The notes under the pieces are model-generated. The model saw nothing but the letters and a program-made list of their open reading frames with translations. It was not told the origin of the DNA and did not search any database. Below are positions 1 to 12,440 of a stretch of 64,000 nucleotides of DNA, in pieces (the stretch's first letter is position 1; the number at the start of each line of letters is the position of its first letter). The stretch comes from Saccopteryx bilineata. Lineage: Eukaryota > Chordata > Mammalia > Chiroptera > Emballonuridae. The translations under genes were made by a program, and so were the position numbers. The stretch spans positions 273,496,482 through 273,560,481 of the forward strand of contig NC_089490.1 of the NCBI RefSeq assembly GCF_036850765.1, written 5' to 3'.

Positions 1-1439
1 TTATTTTCGATGTGCATTTGTCATTAGAAAGACAGATATGCCAACAGACAGAAAACCTAAAGCATCATATTTTGTAATTCAAGACTTTTACCTTTAAATT
101 TAGTGGCCAACCTGAGACAAACTAGACATTTACAAACTTCACATCTGTGTAAACATGGGACAGGATCAGGATGGTTCATCATAAATTCTTATTTAACAGC
201 TGGTGCATTTTAAAGCCCACATCTTTGTGAAGCACCTTGTTTCTTCTGCCTTCTGCTCTGGGTGTGTGTATTTTTCTCTATAAAGAAGGCTTGTCTGGCT
301 CTAGCTTGAGAAGTCAGAAAACTATGAAGTAAGCGACACTAGAAGGCTTCTGGGTCACTCCCAATGAACGTTCTTTTTTTAAAATGAATGATTGTGCTTT
401 AATTGATCGCATGGTGAATGTCTTCAAAAACTCTGCTCTTAAAACTTCCTCCATACAAAACATGTTTATCATTTCATACTACATTAGCATTTCTTTCATA
501 TTGCATTGGTATGCAGACGCCAGCTGTCCCGGGGCTTCTCCAGGAAGGCTGTGGGCAAGAGCTCGGCTTGTCAACTCATTCTGCACACGGAGTATGAGGA
601 CGAGCACCAGAAAATAAATGAAGCTCTTATAGGTGGTTGTGAGTTTTACGCTACCATTAAGTTTTACTTTATTCTTCCTTAAGTTCCAGTTCCCTGTTAG
701 GATCCAAACAAAATCACTATTTTCCTATTTTCAATGGACTCAGAAAATACAAATATTTTCTCACATTCATTGCCAGAGAAATCAACATGCTGGTGTTTTG
801 AAATTTTTTCCTAAGAGACTAACACTTTCTTCTGTTAAATCTTTACCTCATTGGCTCTGGATTTATAATCCCACTTTAAACCTCAGCTCCAAAAATGCAG
901 ATGGAAGCAATATAATAATATCAATAATAATAATTTGATAAAGTTGTTTTTAAACTAATAAAGTGGTCTATGAGAATTGCTTAGCGCAACACCCGAGTCA
1001 AAGAAAGTTTTCTAAGAATAAGGGGGGAGGCGAAGGGGAATGAATGATAAACGGCATAATTTATTACTTTTTTAACCCAGTTAACTCTGCCTCAATCTCC
1101 ATTCACCAGGGTGACCCTGAATCCAATGTGAGTCCCTCCTAAGAGCATTCTATACATTCGTAGGGTAACATGAGGCTCCTGAGGCTCAGGACATTTTCTA
1201 GAAAGAGGTCCCTTTCCCAGTATAGTTTTCCTCATAGGCACAGTACACCTCTGGTAGTTTCAGAGATTGATCAGAAAATGGGATTCTTCAGCCCAAGATG
1301 AGAGCAAGGATCTCTAAGGTAAAAACATGCTAGAGGCACTGGTGGTTGGCCCGTGGCCAGACATCTAAAAGCTTGCCCGTGGTTACCATTGAACCTGTGA
1401 TAGAACATATTACCACATATAGTGGGTTGAGTTTCTAAA
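1..1439. other. unique AT-rich DNA, no gene recognised
   Basis: No exon structure, RNA gene or recognisable repeat was found here. Reading frames of 77 and 101 codons occur at 384-617 and 633-938, but they match no family I know and have no coding signature. The likeliest reading is intergenic or intronic sequence. Confidence 0.5.
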
Positions 1440-1610
1440 TGGACAGGGTGGGAAACTATTGTACTTCATTAATATGAAAGATGAGAAAATTAAGGGCCCA
1501 AGAGGCTTACTATCTTAGCTCAGGGCCCCTCTCCACTCAAAATCTGAGTGGATCGGTCTAAGACCCACTTCCGACTCCAGTTCTGAGTGATACGCTGCCC
1601 TGCATGCTAC
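1440..1610 (-). mobile_element. MIR SINE remnant
   Basis: In reverse complement the stretch follows the MIR order. It has a 'gatgagaaaattaagg' block (the reverse of the 'cctcagtttcctcatc' core), then a counterpart of the 'acttgcccaaggtcac' segment, then 'agacccacttccgactcc'. MIRs are ancient tRNA-derived SINEs mobilised by L2. The copy is heavily diverged and its ends are approximate. Confidence 0.5.
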
Positions 1611-3169
1611 CTACACGTTTGATAAACCTGTTATCTATGAGTTCATCTAACTAGCCATTGAAATGTTGGGGAAAACCAAGAGGCCTTTGGTAAGCATTCA
1701 GACCATGGCTGTCAGGGAGGTGAATGTGGGGTCAGGGACAGGAGAGGTATTTGATAATGAATGAAAAGGAAGTTTCATGAGGTCCAAAATCTCTATGCAG
1801 CAAGAAAGACATTTCCCTCCAGTTTTGAATCTGGAAGCATTTTACCTCCCTTCCAATGTCTAGGGGGTGTTTAAAACCTCACTTGGAAGGAAAAGCTTAG
1901 CAAAACCCAGAAGTACAAAAAAGTAATTCAGTGTCAAGAAAGGAAGCCATTTCTGGCCCAAAGTAACAGGCAGACCCGAACACAGGTTTTGTGGAAAGGG
2001 GAAGACACCCTGTCCTCACAGAGAGTCGGGCAGCTCTGCCACAAACAACTGAAGGAGAAAAGTCACATGTGGCTGCAGCCAGAGCTGCGTTAGAACAAGA
2101 TTTTCTTCTTACGAAGTAAACATTAGGTGATTTGGGATCCTGAGAGACTGGTGAATCCTAACAATTGGACTATCACCGTTAGTGTGAGGAGGGAGACTGG
2201 TGTGGATGAGGATGACATTTGAAACAGATGATCTCAACTAGCACAGAACAAAATACTGAAGGAAGGGAATGCAGATGGAGATAAAGCAGGAAAACTTTTC
2301 TGTTTTACATGAATAATGTTCAGCTAAAGTTTTTGCCAGTTCTTCATTTGTATACTGCTTCACTGAGCCACAGAGGTCCTGCTTATTAGCACACATACTG
2401 CCAAAAGTAAATATCACTCTTCTGAGGTTAGTTAGAGTGACTCTTTAATATGCTGTATTCTCATTCATTCTGTAGATGACTTTCCCCATTCTCAGATCTA
2501 CATTTTATTATTAGCAAACTTTTCTGTATTTGAAGACCTGTTTAAGTCTCCCACTCTGATTCCTGTATGGAGCAGGTGACAACAGGTGTGATTCTGGTGT
2601 CAGACTAGGTAGAGCCCTCCACATCATGCTCCCAAAAATTGGGATCTGTGACATCCTGCAAGACATCCCTCTCAAGGATGATGGAATCTTATTGATCAGT
2701 TTGCTCCAAACTCAGTTATTTTACCATCTGTGTCTTTTCTATACTTCAATTAATTTTTTTTAAATACCTCTATTAAAAAATTAACAGCTCACTAGGTAGG
2801 TTGGTGGTGTTTATGTTTCAGAACTAAAATATAAACTATGTTCAAAATATGTGTAAGCAATAAAGACCAGAAGTAAAAGAAAGGATACAAAGAGGATGTA
2901 TATACTTACTGGGTAAAATGTTGGTTTGAACAGATACCAGATATACACCATCAAATGTGCAAATAGCTAATATGCTAGACTTTGTTAGAGAAAAGAAGCA
3001 TGGCCAGTGAGGAATGTAAGAACCTTGGGTAGGACAAGCAAGGTCACCATGGATCATGGCAGGCCAAACATGTAGAGAACTTTTCAGACATAAACCCATT
3101 TAGTGAGTGGTCCAGAGGCCATTTGTCTTCATTTTAATGACGTACGGGCACCTTGCATTCAGTGTGTCC
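1611..3169. other. unique sequence, nothing recognised
   Basis: This is ordinary AT-rich DNA with scattered purine runs. The 85-codon minus-strand frame at 2842-3099 has no recognisable domain. No RNA gene, tandem array or young transposon is visible. Confidence 0.45.
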
Positions 3170-3730
3170 GAGATAAACACACACTCCTTAATCTCCTTCC
3201 TCTTTCATAGGCCCTCAATTAAACCATCAGCAAGACTCCTGATCCAGCTGCCAAAAGCTACTTGTGTGCATATTCTTCCTCCACCAACCCCTTTCAATGC
3301 CCAAGTTCAGGTTTTTCCCATCCTTTGATGTCATTCATGGCACCATCCTCTCTGGTTTTTCTGACTCAAGCCTTGTACCCTGCCCACCCCTCACTGCATC
3401 AGTGGTGATATTTCTTAATTGCATTAATTATCCTAACCTGCTAATAGCCTCCCCTGGACCTCCTTGACCTTCAAGGTAAAATACCTAGTATTTCAATTGG
3501 GCTATAGGACTTTACATTATCTGAACTGAATTTGCCTTTCCCACTTCAATTTTTGTCTCTCCTCCACTGGTCCCCTTTCTGGAGGACTCCCTTCTCCACA
3601 CCTGTGCATGTATCTGGCCATTTTCTTGTCATGTCATCTCAGAGATTTAGTTATCATCTCCTTTGGTTGATGTCTTCTCCTATGAGCTCAATGAGCTTAC
3701 ATATATGTTAGTTCTCAACATCTCATCATG
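3170..3730 (+). mobile_element. possible ancient interspersed repeat (L2-like)
   Basis: The stretch is pyrimidine-rich. Phrases such as 'ctaatagcctcccctggacc', 'ggactttacattatctgaac' and 'ctttctggaggactccc' recall a very old, common mammalian repeat type. It is too diverged for me to name with certainty, and the boundaries are guesses. Repeat masking with sensitive settings would decide. Confidence 0.3.
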
Positions 3731-5252
3731 TGATGACTCTACTTATTCTGACCCAACAAGACAACACGTCCTTGAGGACAAAAGGGGTATGTTGCTGATG
3801 ACTTGATTTCTGGGCCTTTCAGAGAAATCAAGAAACTTGTTGAGTAGACAAATACAAGAATGCTAGTAGTTGTAAGGATGAGAATGAGAAGTGTGAGATG
3901 AGAACTCAAAGAAATGAAGATACAGGTTATTATACTCTCCAGAAATGCATCTGGGGGGAAAGTTCTTCCATGAGGGAGGAGTGAGCCTGAAAAGAAGATC
4001 AAGGGTCCTTGAGGAATCAGATACAATGGTCTCCACATCCCCAAATGGGAAAACAAAAGCAACAACATGAAAAACTTTACCATCGACACCTCCCATATCT
4101 TCTGGCACTAAAGCACTGCTCAATTATGTACAATTTGGGGCTTATTTGAAGAAGTGCTTGAATCAAAGAGTCCTCAAGGTTCTGTCTGTTATGAAACTCC
4201 TGACAATCAGGTATGAGAAAAGTTTATCTCTTCTTTATGCATCATGGACATGTGCGAATAAGCACACACACATACAAATAAACACACAGACATTTTCTCA
4301 TATGCATACAGACACCAGAAACATACTTACACTCACACATTTTCACAAATAAATAAATAATATAATTAATGAAAACAAAGGCTTACACACTAGGCATTTA
4401 GCATTCTAAAAAGATACCTCCTCAACCCTTTACAACTCCTCAGATTAAAGACCTAGATGATATGATTTCTTAGTGGCCAAAGGTCTTTGTGTATGTGCTC
4501 TGCTTTCTGTGTGATCTCTTTTAATATCACAGCAACCTTGGGTCTTGGTTATTATGATCAGCTTTTTAAAGTATGGGTCATGGTTTTGGGTAACACACAA
4601 TACCCTAAACTATAGATATTACTACTGCAAATGTCACGGACCTCTTAAAATATATATTCTAGAGGAGCTAGATGTTAGAGTCATTTAACCACATGGCATT
4701 GTTGTTGTATAACAAATGCAGGTATCCACTTGCATGGGAAGCCAGGTAGAATCATGTGAGCACAACGGCCTCCCTTTGTGGTGGGACTCGGGCCTTTCCT
4801 AATGCCCCTTGCTTAGCTTTATGCACCAGAACATGAGCAATGATTAATGAGTTGGCAAGAACTCTAGAAGGTTAAAGGAACTATACATATTTAGTTTAAT
4901 GATGAGATGGTTGACAGCTGACCTGAGAATGACGTTCAGGAATGGGAGTGAGTGTTCCTCCAAGGATGGTGACCAGCTGCTCTCTGTCTTCAGTGGGCAA
5001 AGGGAGACGTGAGCGGAAATGAGCTTAAACTGCATCATAAGGTAATAATTTGAGTTATAAAGAACTTCCTGAGACTGGAATGGGTTACCATGGAAAGGGA
5101 TGGAATCTCCTTTCCTCAAGGTCTTTAAAAATAAGTTCTGTCTAACTTTGTTAAGGTTTGGATATTCTTCTCAACTCAGAGTTGGGGATCTAGTACAGAA
5201 GTTTACCCCGTCCATGGACATCTGTCTAAATTCTAAATGTGTTTTCTTCTAC

Positions 5253-5254
<2 letters not shown>
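3731..5254. other. unique sequence with a short CA-rich patch and possible MIR trace
   Basis: A small CA-rich patch lies at 4259-4345, ending in (ATAA)n. Weak MIR-like phrasing occurs around 4480-4620. The overlapping 116- and 86-codon minus-strand frames at 3739-4123 resemble no known protein. Nothing else stands out. Confidence 0.4.

Positions 5255-5291
<37 letters not shown>
5255..5291 (+). repeat. (CT)n microsatellite
   Basis: About 18 uninterrupted CT dinucleotides. The run is long enough to be polymorphic in length. The Leu-Ser repeats in reading frames across it are artefacts of the dinucleotide. Confidence 0.95.
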
Positions 5292-5293
<2 letters not shown>

Positions 5294-5570
5294 GTGCTTC
5301 CTTTGTTATTCATTTTTTATTTGCAATACTAAAATATATTCTTTTGGTTTATAGCTCTATGAAGTTTGACACATGCATACAGTCATGTAACCACCACCAC
5401 CACAGTCAAATAGGGAACAGTTCTCATAATTTTACATTCTTTTTCTCTAACATTATTATTTTCCTTTTTCTCTAGACACATATGTTAATATTTAAAATCT
5501 AGGAGATCGGCACCAAATTGCCCCCTTCAGCCTTATTCATTCAGTAGGCAATATAATGGCTTAAAATATA

Positions 5571-6043
5571 TATGGAGATAGAGGAAGGTTGAGAGAGAGA
5601 GAGAAAGAGAGAGATTGAGGGAGAGAAAGAGAGAGGGGTTTTCTTTTTCTCTTAGTGAAAGAGAGAGGAGAGGGTACAGACAGAGACAGACAGACAGGAA
5701 GGGAGAGAGCTGAGAAACATCAACTCATATTTGTGGCACTATAGTTGTTTATTGATTGCTTTCTCATATGTGCCTTGACTGGGGGGCTCCAGCTGAACCT
5801 GTGACCTCTTGCTCAAACCAGTGACCTTGGACTCAAACCAGTGACCTTGGGCTTCAAGTCAACAACCTTTGAGCTCAAGCTAGTGATCCTGGGGTTATGT
5901 CTGTGATCCCACGTTCAAGCCAGCAACCCCATGTTCAAGCCAGGGGAGCCTGTTCTCACTCCAGGAACCTCAAGGTTTCGAACCTGGGTCCTCAACATCT
6001 AAGGTAGATGCTCTATACACTGCATCACTGCCTATTCAGGCTA
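5571..6043 (-). mobile_element. old tRNA-derived SINE (second bat family), expanded
   Basis: On the minus strand this matches the family seen at 43142 and 7720. It has a head close to 'ctgaataggcagtgatgcag', a body of repeated 'ccagtgacctt' segments, the stretch 'cattgattgctttctcatat', then a purine-rich GA tail at 5590-5710. Flanks at 5559-5570 (ggcttaaaatat) and 6051-6062 (ggctttaatatt) look like a decayed target-site duplication. The copy is longer than its relatives because the 'gacctt' body segment is multiplied and the GA tract expanded. Confidence 0.7.
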
Positions 6044-7689
6044 GAGAGGGGCTTTAATATTCTTATTTTCTTTAGACTTAGAGTGATAAGGAGTTGATTT
6101 AGAATGATGTTGGTTAGTCTGCATAGCTTGTGCACAATAAATTGGCCTCAGTGACTGAGAAGGAATAGAGATGGGAAAGCCATCTTCCAAACAGAATAAA
6201 TTTTAAGTAGAATTCTTAAGACAGTAAGGTAGAGGTGCAATAGAATAATGTGTGCACCACAAGGTCATAGGTGTGTCCTTGTCCACGTACTTTCTAAGCT
6301 ATCTCACCTCTAGCCAGAGAGTTGGAGACAACCCTTTACTTATAGGAATGATGGATACAACCTGGAATAAACATGTCAATTGGCATTTGGGATGGATGGC
6401 ATCAAGTGTAATGGAAGGTAAGGCTCTGGGATTCTGGCATCAGCAGCTCATTGAATTTTAAGGACCTGGAGTTTACATAGTGAAGTGTAAGGTAGGAAAA
6501 TATACAGCATCGCCCTCCAAAGAGTTTGAGAAACACCCTCTCACGTCAGATTGGGGTTCAAAGAGATTGCAATGAGAGTGAGAAGTAGCCCTGAGTTGTT
6601 ATATCTGGCCTTCCCATACTGAATCCAAAGGACTTCCAGGTGCCTGGTGAAAATAAACAAGCAAATAAAAACAAACAACAACAATAATAACAACAAACCA
6701 CAGAAACATGAGCAGGTTCAAAAGAAAGCAGGTTCTTATGCCTTGAGTGTAAGAATGCAGACACCAAGAACATAGACCTCCTCAGAATGTCTGGCACAAG
6801 CCTGGTACCATGGAGCTGGCACTGAGGGGCCCGAGAGAGCAAAGGCAATGATACCCTTGGTCCTCTGAACGCCTTGGTTTTACTGGTGGGCTCGCCTGAT
6901 GCTGAAAGTGTCCAAGTTTTCTGGAGGGTCACAAGAAAGCTCAGGGTGCTAGGACTGGACAAGTATATTCAATCTGGGGTAGCAGAGCTAGGTTGTCAGA
7001 GCAAATGCCACTGGGGAAGAGGCTGCTCCAAAACCCAGAAGGAGGAGGTTACAGCACAGCAGAGGCCGGAGGCCACAGAGGGGCCAGTGGGCTGGAAAGT
7101 CTTCCCTTGGACTGAAGTTCTTACACACTGAAAAGTATGCCATCCCAGAGCAAGGGGTAAGAGGCAGAGAAGAAAAGCCATGGTTATGTGGGCAGTGACA
7201 TGTGCTGGAGCTTAGCCTAGTCCTGATCTATAATATAAGGTTGCACACCTAACATTTAGAACAATGGAGTTCACACCGTCTAGTTAAAACTAATTTAGGC
7301 CAGTTTAATTGCATACATAATGTGTACTGTATATGTAATCAGTTTCGAGAGCTGGTCCTTGCATTGACTCTTATGATACACCCTCAGAAACACATTATCT
7401 GAGTCACAGCCATTATGATTTAAATAATATCCTTTCTGTCTTTTTTTTAGAAAAGTAAGTTCTGTATTTATTAGAAGAGCGTCTGTTATGTGTCTCCTTC
7501 TTTTCCCTGTCTGGATTATTTCTTGTTTATTTGATTATTCTCATATTATATCTGCTCAGCTTTCTTTTATCACATATCCAATCATAGCCTATTTTGCTAA
7601 ATTCAGAAAGAGAAAAAAATCCACTCATACACATACATATCTTAAACATACATAGATACAAAGTACGTGTTATATGTATTATTACTTTT
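6044..7689. other. unique sequence, nothing recognised
   Basis: No repeat family or exon is identified. An A-rich simple stretch (AAC/AAT units) lies at 6655-6700. Overlapping frames on both strands at 6558-7181 sit in a locally GC-richer patch but show no domain, and their conflict across strands argues against coding. Confidence 0.45.
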
Positions 7690-7703
7690 TGTCTTTTAAT
7701 TTT

Positions 7704-8218
7704 ATTAGGGTAATTTTTTTTTTTACAGAGACAGAGAGAGAGTCAGAGAGAGAGATAGATAGGGACAGACAGACAGGAACGGAGAGAGATGAGAAGCATC
7801 AATCATCAGTTTTTCATTGCGACACCTTAGTTGTTCATTGATTGCTTTCTCATATGTGCCTTGACCGTGGGCCTTCAGCAGACTGAGTAACCCCTTGCTC
7901 AAGCCAGAGACCTCGGATCCAAGCTGGTGAGCTTTTGCTCAAACCAGATGAGCCCACGCTCAAACTGGCGACCTTGGGGTCTCGAACCTGGGTCCGCAGT
8001 GTCCCAGTCCGATGCTCTATCTACTGCACCACCACTTGGTCAGGCATAGGGTAATTTTTTAAAGATTTTATTCATTTTAGAGAGGAGAAAGAGAGGGGAG
8101 GGGGAGAGGAGCAGAAAGCATCCCATATGTGCCTTGACCGGGCAAGCCCAGGGCCTTGAACCAGCGACCTCAGCGTTCCAGGTCAGTGCCTTAGCCACTG
8201 CACCATCACAGGTGAGGC
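7704..8218 (-). mobile_element. SINE (outer copy), split by a younger SINE
   Basis: The outer copy occupies 7704-7719 and 8047-8218. Its minus-strand head reads 'cacctgtgatggtgcagtgg', followed by a box-B-like segment and a purine-rich tail. It is flanked by 'tgtcttttaatttt' at 7690-7703 and again at 8219-8232, a 14-bp target-site duplication. The empty site reads TTTT/AA at the junction, as expected of L1 endonuclease. A second SINE (7720-8046) inserted within its tail. Confidence 0.8.
7720..8046 (-). mobile_element. SINE (inner copy) nested in another SINE
   Basis: This is a minus-strand copy of the family with head 'tgcctgaccaagtggtggtg' and box B 'ggttcgagacc'. The body carries 'gccagtttgagcgtgggctc' and 'cattgattgctttctcatat', then a GA-rich tail and poly(A). 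A perfect 14-bp duplication, 'tagggtaatttttt', brackets it at 7706-7719 and 8047-8060. It inserted into the tail of the flanking SINE, so it is the younger of the two. Confidence 0.88.
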
Positions 8219-8445
8219 TGTCTTTTAATTTTTTAATTGGATTTATTGGGGTGACATTGGTTAATAAAATTGCATAGATTTTGGGTGTACTGTCCCATAG
8301 CACATCGTCTGTACACTGTACCACGCATTCACCACCCCAAGTCAAGTTTCTTTCCATTATCACTTATCCCGCTTTTACTGTCTTCTACCTCCCCCACCCT
8401 CTTTCCCTTCTGTAGTCACCACACTGTTATCTATATCTTAGATTT
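8219..8445 (-). mobile_element. old L1 3' UTR fragment
   Basis: The order of phrases 'ttggggtgacattggttaat', a 'caccaccccaagtcaagttt' segment, a C-rich tract and 'gtcaccacactgttatctat' parallels the reversed 3' UTR of the intact L1 at 40336-40608, but with much more divergence. It is a 5'-truncated copy of an older, related L1 subfamily. Confidence 0.7.
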
Positions 8446-10715
8446 TAGCAGCAGAGAAATACATGAGTTGAACTTAAGTTTCTCTTTTGAAAAACACTCC
8501 TTTTTCTGAGTGCTGTTGTTCAAAATTGCAAATTACCCTTCATACCATCGAGACTTCTGCTTCTATAAACCCTCCATCTTTGGAGAAGTGGGGGCAGCAT
8601 GTGACTGGCACCCTTCCATGCCCATGAATGGCCCCAGCAGGCCTGAGTGATGCTGCTGGCAGTGCACTGTCCTCACCGTGAAGACAGCCAGCTCCTCGGG
8701 CCTCCGACACTCGCTGGCCTGGGCTCCACACTCACATTGGGATTTCCCTACTTAGACGCCTTCGTTTACTTTGGCTCTGCTCTCCGTTCTCGAATTCTGC
8801 TTCCTTGCGTTGCACAGGGTGGATTTCTGCACAGAAGATGCTAAGGAGCCCTCCCCCCACCAATGGAATTTTGTCTCTTTGCAGCTGCTGGAAAAAAAGA
8901 CTCTGGTTTCAGAAGGTGGGCTGCGGAGGTGGGAGTTCCCAGATCGGGTTTTAGATTCCTTCAGGGTTTGGCTGTGGAGTGAAAAGGATCCTCCAGTGCG
9001 GGGCGAGGCCCTGTTTCCTAGGACACCCGCCTGGCCCAGATGAATAGGGAACATGAGAAGGGAGAGAGAAGGGGGATTAGCCTGTGTGGAGTAAATGTTG
9101 ATCTTTCCTCACCTGCTTTTAACAAGTCTTCGCCTCGCTGAAATATGTTTTTATTAAATTTTAATCAAAAGCACAAAAACAGATTGTTTATCATAGGAAA
9201 GACTGACCTTATTGTAAGCTTTCCTTACCCAGCCAGCCTTAGAGATGTTAGCAACTTGACACCAGATAAGCGGGCTTCATTCAGGAGCACAGAGCTGCAG
9301 GAGGACTGAGCTTCATGGAGACAATGGCTTGAAGAGGATGAATGAATATTGTTATTTGAACCCTGTATTCCCTTCCGCGCAGGGTTTATTAAGGAAAGCC
9401 TGTGTGTTCACCAATTGTTGTGTCTATGTAATATTCCAGGTAGAGGGAGTATTCAGTTGATGGCTACATTTTTATAGCTTTCATTCATAGGGTTGGTCTT
9501 CTCTGAATGGTCTTGTCTAGTAAGCCTGAATTTCTCAGGATGGACAAAATTAAACAATGTGTCTGATGTGCTTCTGGCCTCTGGTGATTTCATGATATGC
9601 GTTCTTGGTTTATTATTACAGAGAGCCAAACATAACATACAACGTGTGCTGCTAAAGTTTACTTTCTAATTGCATATTTAAAGAAACATCCTAAATCTGT
9701 GTGCTGGGGCTATTATTCCAGCTTGACCATTTCTTCCCCAAGCTCACACTTGCTACTCAAACAGCTCCATGAATCAAGTCAATGAACATCTGAGCTTCAG
9801 AGTGGTTAGAAATAATTAAACAAGACTTACTATCCTTCTCTGAAAGACAATGCTATTTTATATCTATTATATGATCATTTTATAATAAAGCAATGACCAA
9901 ATATTTTTATTTAATTTACTCAGCAAGGGAAAAAATTACCTTTGACCTTAGAAACTTCTCTCTACTTTCACCTATTACAGAGAGATTGCCAAAGCCAGCC
10001 TTCTGCCGGGTTCTCACTGGGCTAAAGTGTACTTCCTTTCTCAAAGTGTAGAACAAATACAATAAAAAGGAAAGTTTCCATGGGCAAGGAGCAAGGAAAA
10101 GTGAGAAAGAAAATAATAAACACTTTTAAATGTAGTTAATACTTACCACCCACCCCAGGCTGATTTTCACAAGTGGTTTTGAGCAGAACGATTCCAAGGG
10201 AGGCCATTGGCCTTCGAGTTTCTTTCATGCTACCTCCCATCTAGTTTTCTGAGAGAATTCCTTCTGATTTTTAATGATTTTATGCCTGTTATGAAGTGAG
10301 AGATTACCAAGATTTATTAGATTATCCTTTATAATTTTAAGTGTGAATTTTCACACTAAGAACAAAATAACATCAATGTTTTGTTCAAATCTGAAGCATG
10401 TCTACAAGGATAAGAGGAACAAGGAGGGCTTCCCCTAAATATTTTCTATAAGAACAAGTTCAGGCTGGTGCCCATTATATGGACCACTGACTTGAAACTA
10501 TTTCTTCTGACTGATACTGGATTTTAAAATTGTGCTTCTAAAACTGTGGTGTTCAGACCACGGCATCATTTCTTGAAATATATCCGAAAATCATTCAGTC
10601 CTACTGAGACCTGTTGAATCCAAAACTGGTGACAGGTGATGTCCAGCAAGCTTTCTGGGTAACTCAGATGAACCCACGTTAAAATGTGAGAACCAGTGTC
10701 ACAGAGAAGTAAGTG
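8446..10715. other. unique DNA with a GC-richer block and a conserved-looking AT block
   Basis: 8540-9060 is GC-richer than its surroundings and keeps several CpGs. It contains an acceptor-like 'ttgtctctttgcag' ending at 8884, yet both strands are open over the same stretch (8752-9054), so no coding call is made. 9100-9330 looks like unique, possibly conserved non-coding sequence. The remainder is AT-rich with no repeats recognised. Confidence 0.4.
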
Positions 10716-11094
10716 GTATGAGCTGAATTGTGTCACGCAAATTAATAAAATAAAATAAAATCCTACCCTGATACCTCAGAATGTGTTTGTAATAAGACTT
10801 TTAAAAGGTGATAAAATTAAAATGAGGCTACTAGGGTGGTCCACATCCAATATGACTGCTGTCCATATAAAAAGAAGAGATTAGGACACAGACACACAGA
10901 GGAAAGAACATGTGAGAATCTAGGGAAAAGGTGGCCATCTGCAAGCTAAAGAGGGAGCCTATGGAAGAAACAACCCTACTAACCTCTGGATCTTGGACTT
11001 CCACCCTCCAGAACTGTAAGAGAAAAAAAAAATGTCTGTTGATTAAGCCGCCAGTCTGTGGTTCTGTGTTACCACAGCTCCGGGACACTAATAC
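10716..11094 (+). mobile_element. MLT1-type MaLR solo LTR
   Basis: Diagnostic phrases come in the correct order: 'gagctgaattgtgtcacgca', 'acctcagaatgtgtttgtaa', 'ccaatatgactgctgtccat', 'aaaagaagagattaggacac', 'ggatcttggacttccaccct', 'ccagaactgtaagag' and a terminal 'gggacactaataca'. MaLR LTRs are ancient non-autonomous ERVL-related elements. No internal region follows, so this is a solo LTR. The (ATAAA)n at 10745-10760 is an internal expansion. Confidence 0.85.
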
Positions 11095-11599
11095 AGTAAT
11101 GAGGGTAGTGTTAGAAATGATTTCAAAACCAAATAAATGTTAGCCAGGTAACTTTGAGAAAGTTCAAGAAAAAGGGCCTCAAATATCAGAAAGATTCTTT
11201 TCTTACTTGTTGCTATGCTAAGTTACCAGAAGAGCACACTTACAGACTCACACATGCATTTTATCACATACATGTGTAATAAGGAATCTTAATTAGATCA
11301 CTAATAAACTACTAAAATTTTCACAGAGGTTTTCATGAGTTTGGTGAGTTTTAATGATTGTGCAAAACTCCACTGGGTGTCCATATCACCTGGGTAGCTC
11401 TTTCAGGGTGTGGCAGATGACAGATGAGAAACAGTTACTGTGAAGCTTCACATCCCATGTCCCCAGCGCTGGTCTGAATTTTGGGCCATCTTAGTCAAAA
11501 GACATCTGTGGTTCCATTGAACCCTGTGCCCAGGCTAGCGAGAGACAACATGCCATCCATCCTACACTCTGGAGCAAGGTCCCCTCCATGCACCACTCC

Positions 11600-11835
11600 T
11601 ACCTCACTTGCCTTCCAACACTGACACACGCACTCACATTCTTACACACTAACATATGTACTCACCCATACACACATATACTCTCCGTGCACTCTCACAC
11701 TCACTCATGCTCAAACACACCTGTGCCCACTACACATGCAAACATATACACTCACACACCTTTCAACACTAACACATGTACACTCACACACATGTATACA
11801 TACACACTTGTCACACACTCACACATACTCAGGGG
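11600..11835 (+). repeat. degenerate CA-rich minisatellite
   Basis: The tract is an irregular array of CACTCACA, ACACATG and ACATATA units with almost no G. It is not a pure dinucleotide run. The 128-codon frame through it (11588-11974) owes its Thr/His-rich sequence to the repeat. A similar, longer tract lies at 19848-20356. Confidence 0.85.
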
Positions 11836-12229
11836 AGTGATGGAGCTCAGTCAGAGCTTTGTCCATTCTGAGCCCAGGCTATATGCATTCTGTAATTCAT
11901 TTCTCACTCTGAAAGCTTTTGATAGATGTGCAAATATGGCAACCGACCCTTCAGCCAATACATGTGGCTTTTGAAAAGGATGATTTAAAAATTTTCCTAG
12001 ACTCCAATATGCACATTTGGCCATAGAAACCTTTTGAGAAGGTGCTGGATTGAAGACACACCTACTTTGCTGAGCTCTGGAAATACAGCAGGGTGTTCTG
12101 ATAGGAATCTAAGGCCATAAAAATAAACAAACAAAAAACATGCCAACCACATTTGACCAAGCTGAGAGTTTGCATAGTAATTGTTAAATTATTTCTTAAA
12201 GACCTCTTACATGTTAAAAATCTTTACTT
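11836..12229. other. unique AT-rich DNA
   Basis: No gene, RNA or identifiable transposon is seen. A short A-rich patch with AAAC units lies near 12122-12140. Confidence 0.4.
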
Positions 12230-12440
12230 ACATTGTACATATGACAACATTGCAAGACAGAAATTGACAGCTATATTGCAGTGATAAATTCTGTCTCAGG
12301 AAAATTAAAGAACTTTCCTGAGACAATACAGCAGAAAGTGTTCATTCTGGGCTTCCACCTGCATCTGTCTGACTTTCCCGTTAACCTGTGCTTCCATTAT
12401 ACACTGCAACCCCATGCTCTCCCTGACCTCACACATAACA
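12230..12440 (-). mobile_element. possible MIR SINE remnant
   Basis: The segment 'aattaaagaactttcctgag' followed by 'acaatacagcagaaagtg' and 'gcatctgtctgactttcc' resembles the reversed MIR order (aagtgacttgccc, cacagc, ggtctgtctgactcc). Divergence is high and both ends are uncertain. Confidence 0.4.

Noticed and set aside
5100..5475. two frames rich in Leu-Ser
   Set aside because: Produced by the (CT)n microsatellite.
6558..6962. 134-codon minus-strand frame
   Set aside because: Low-complexity Cys/Phe/Leu stretch from an A-rich simple repeat on the other strand; no domain.
11588..11974. 128-codon frame rich in Thr and His
   Set aside because: Translation of a CA-rich minisatellite.
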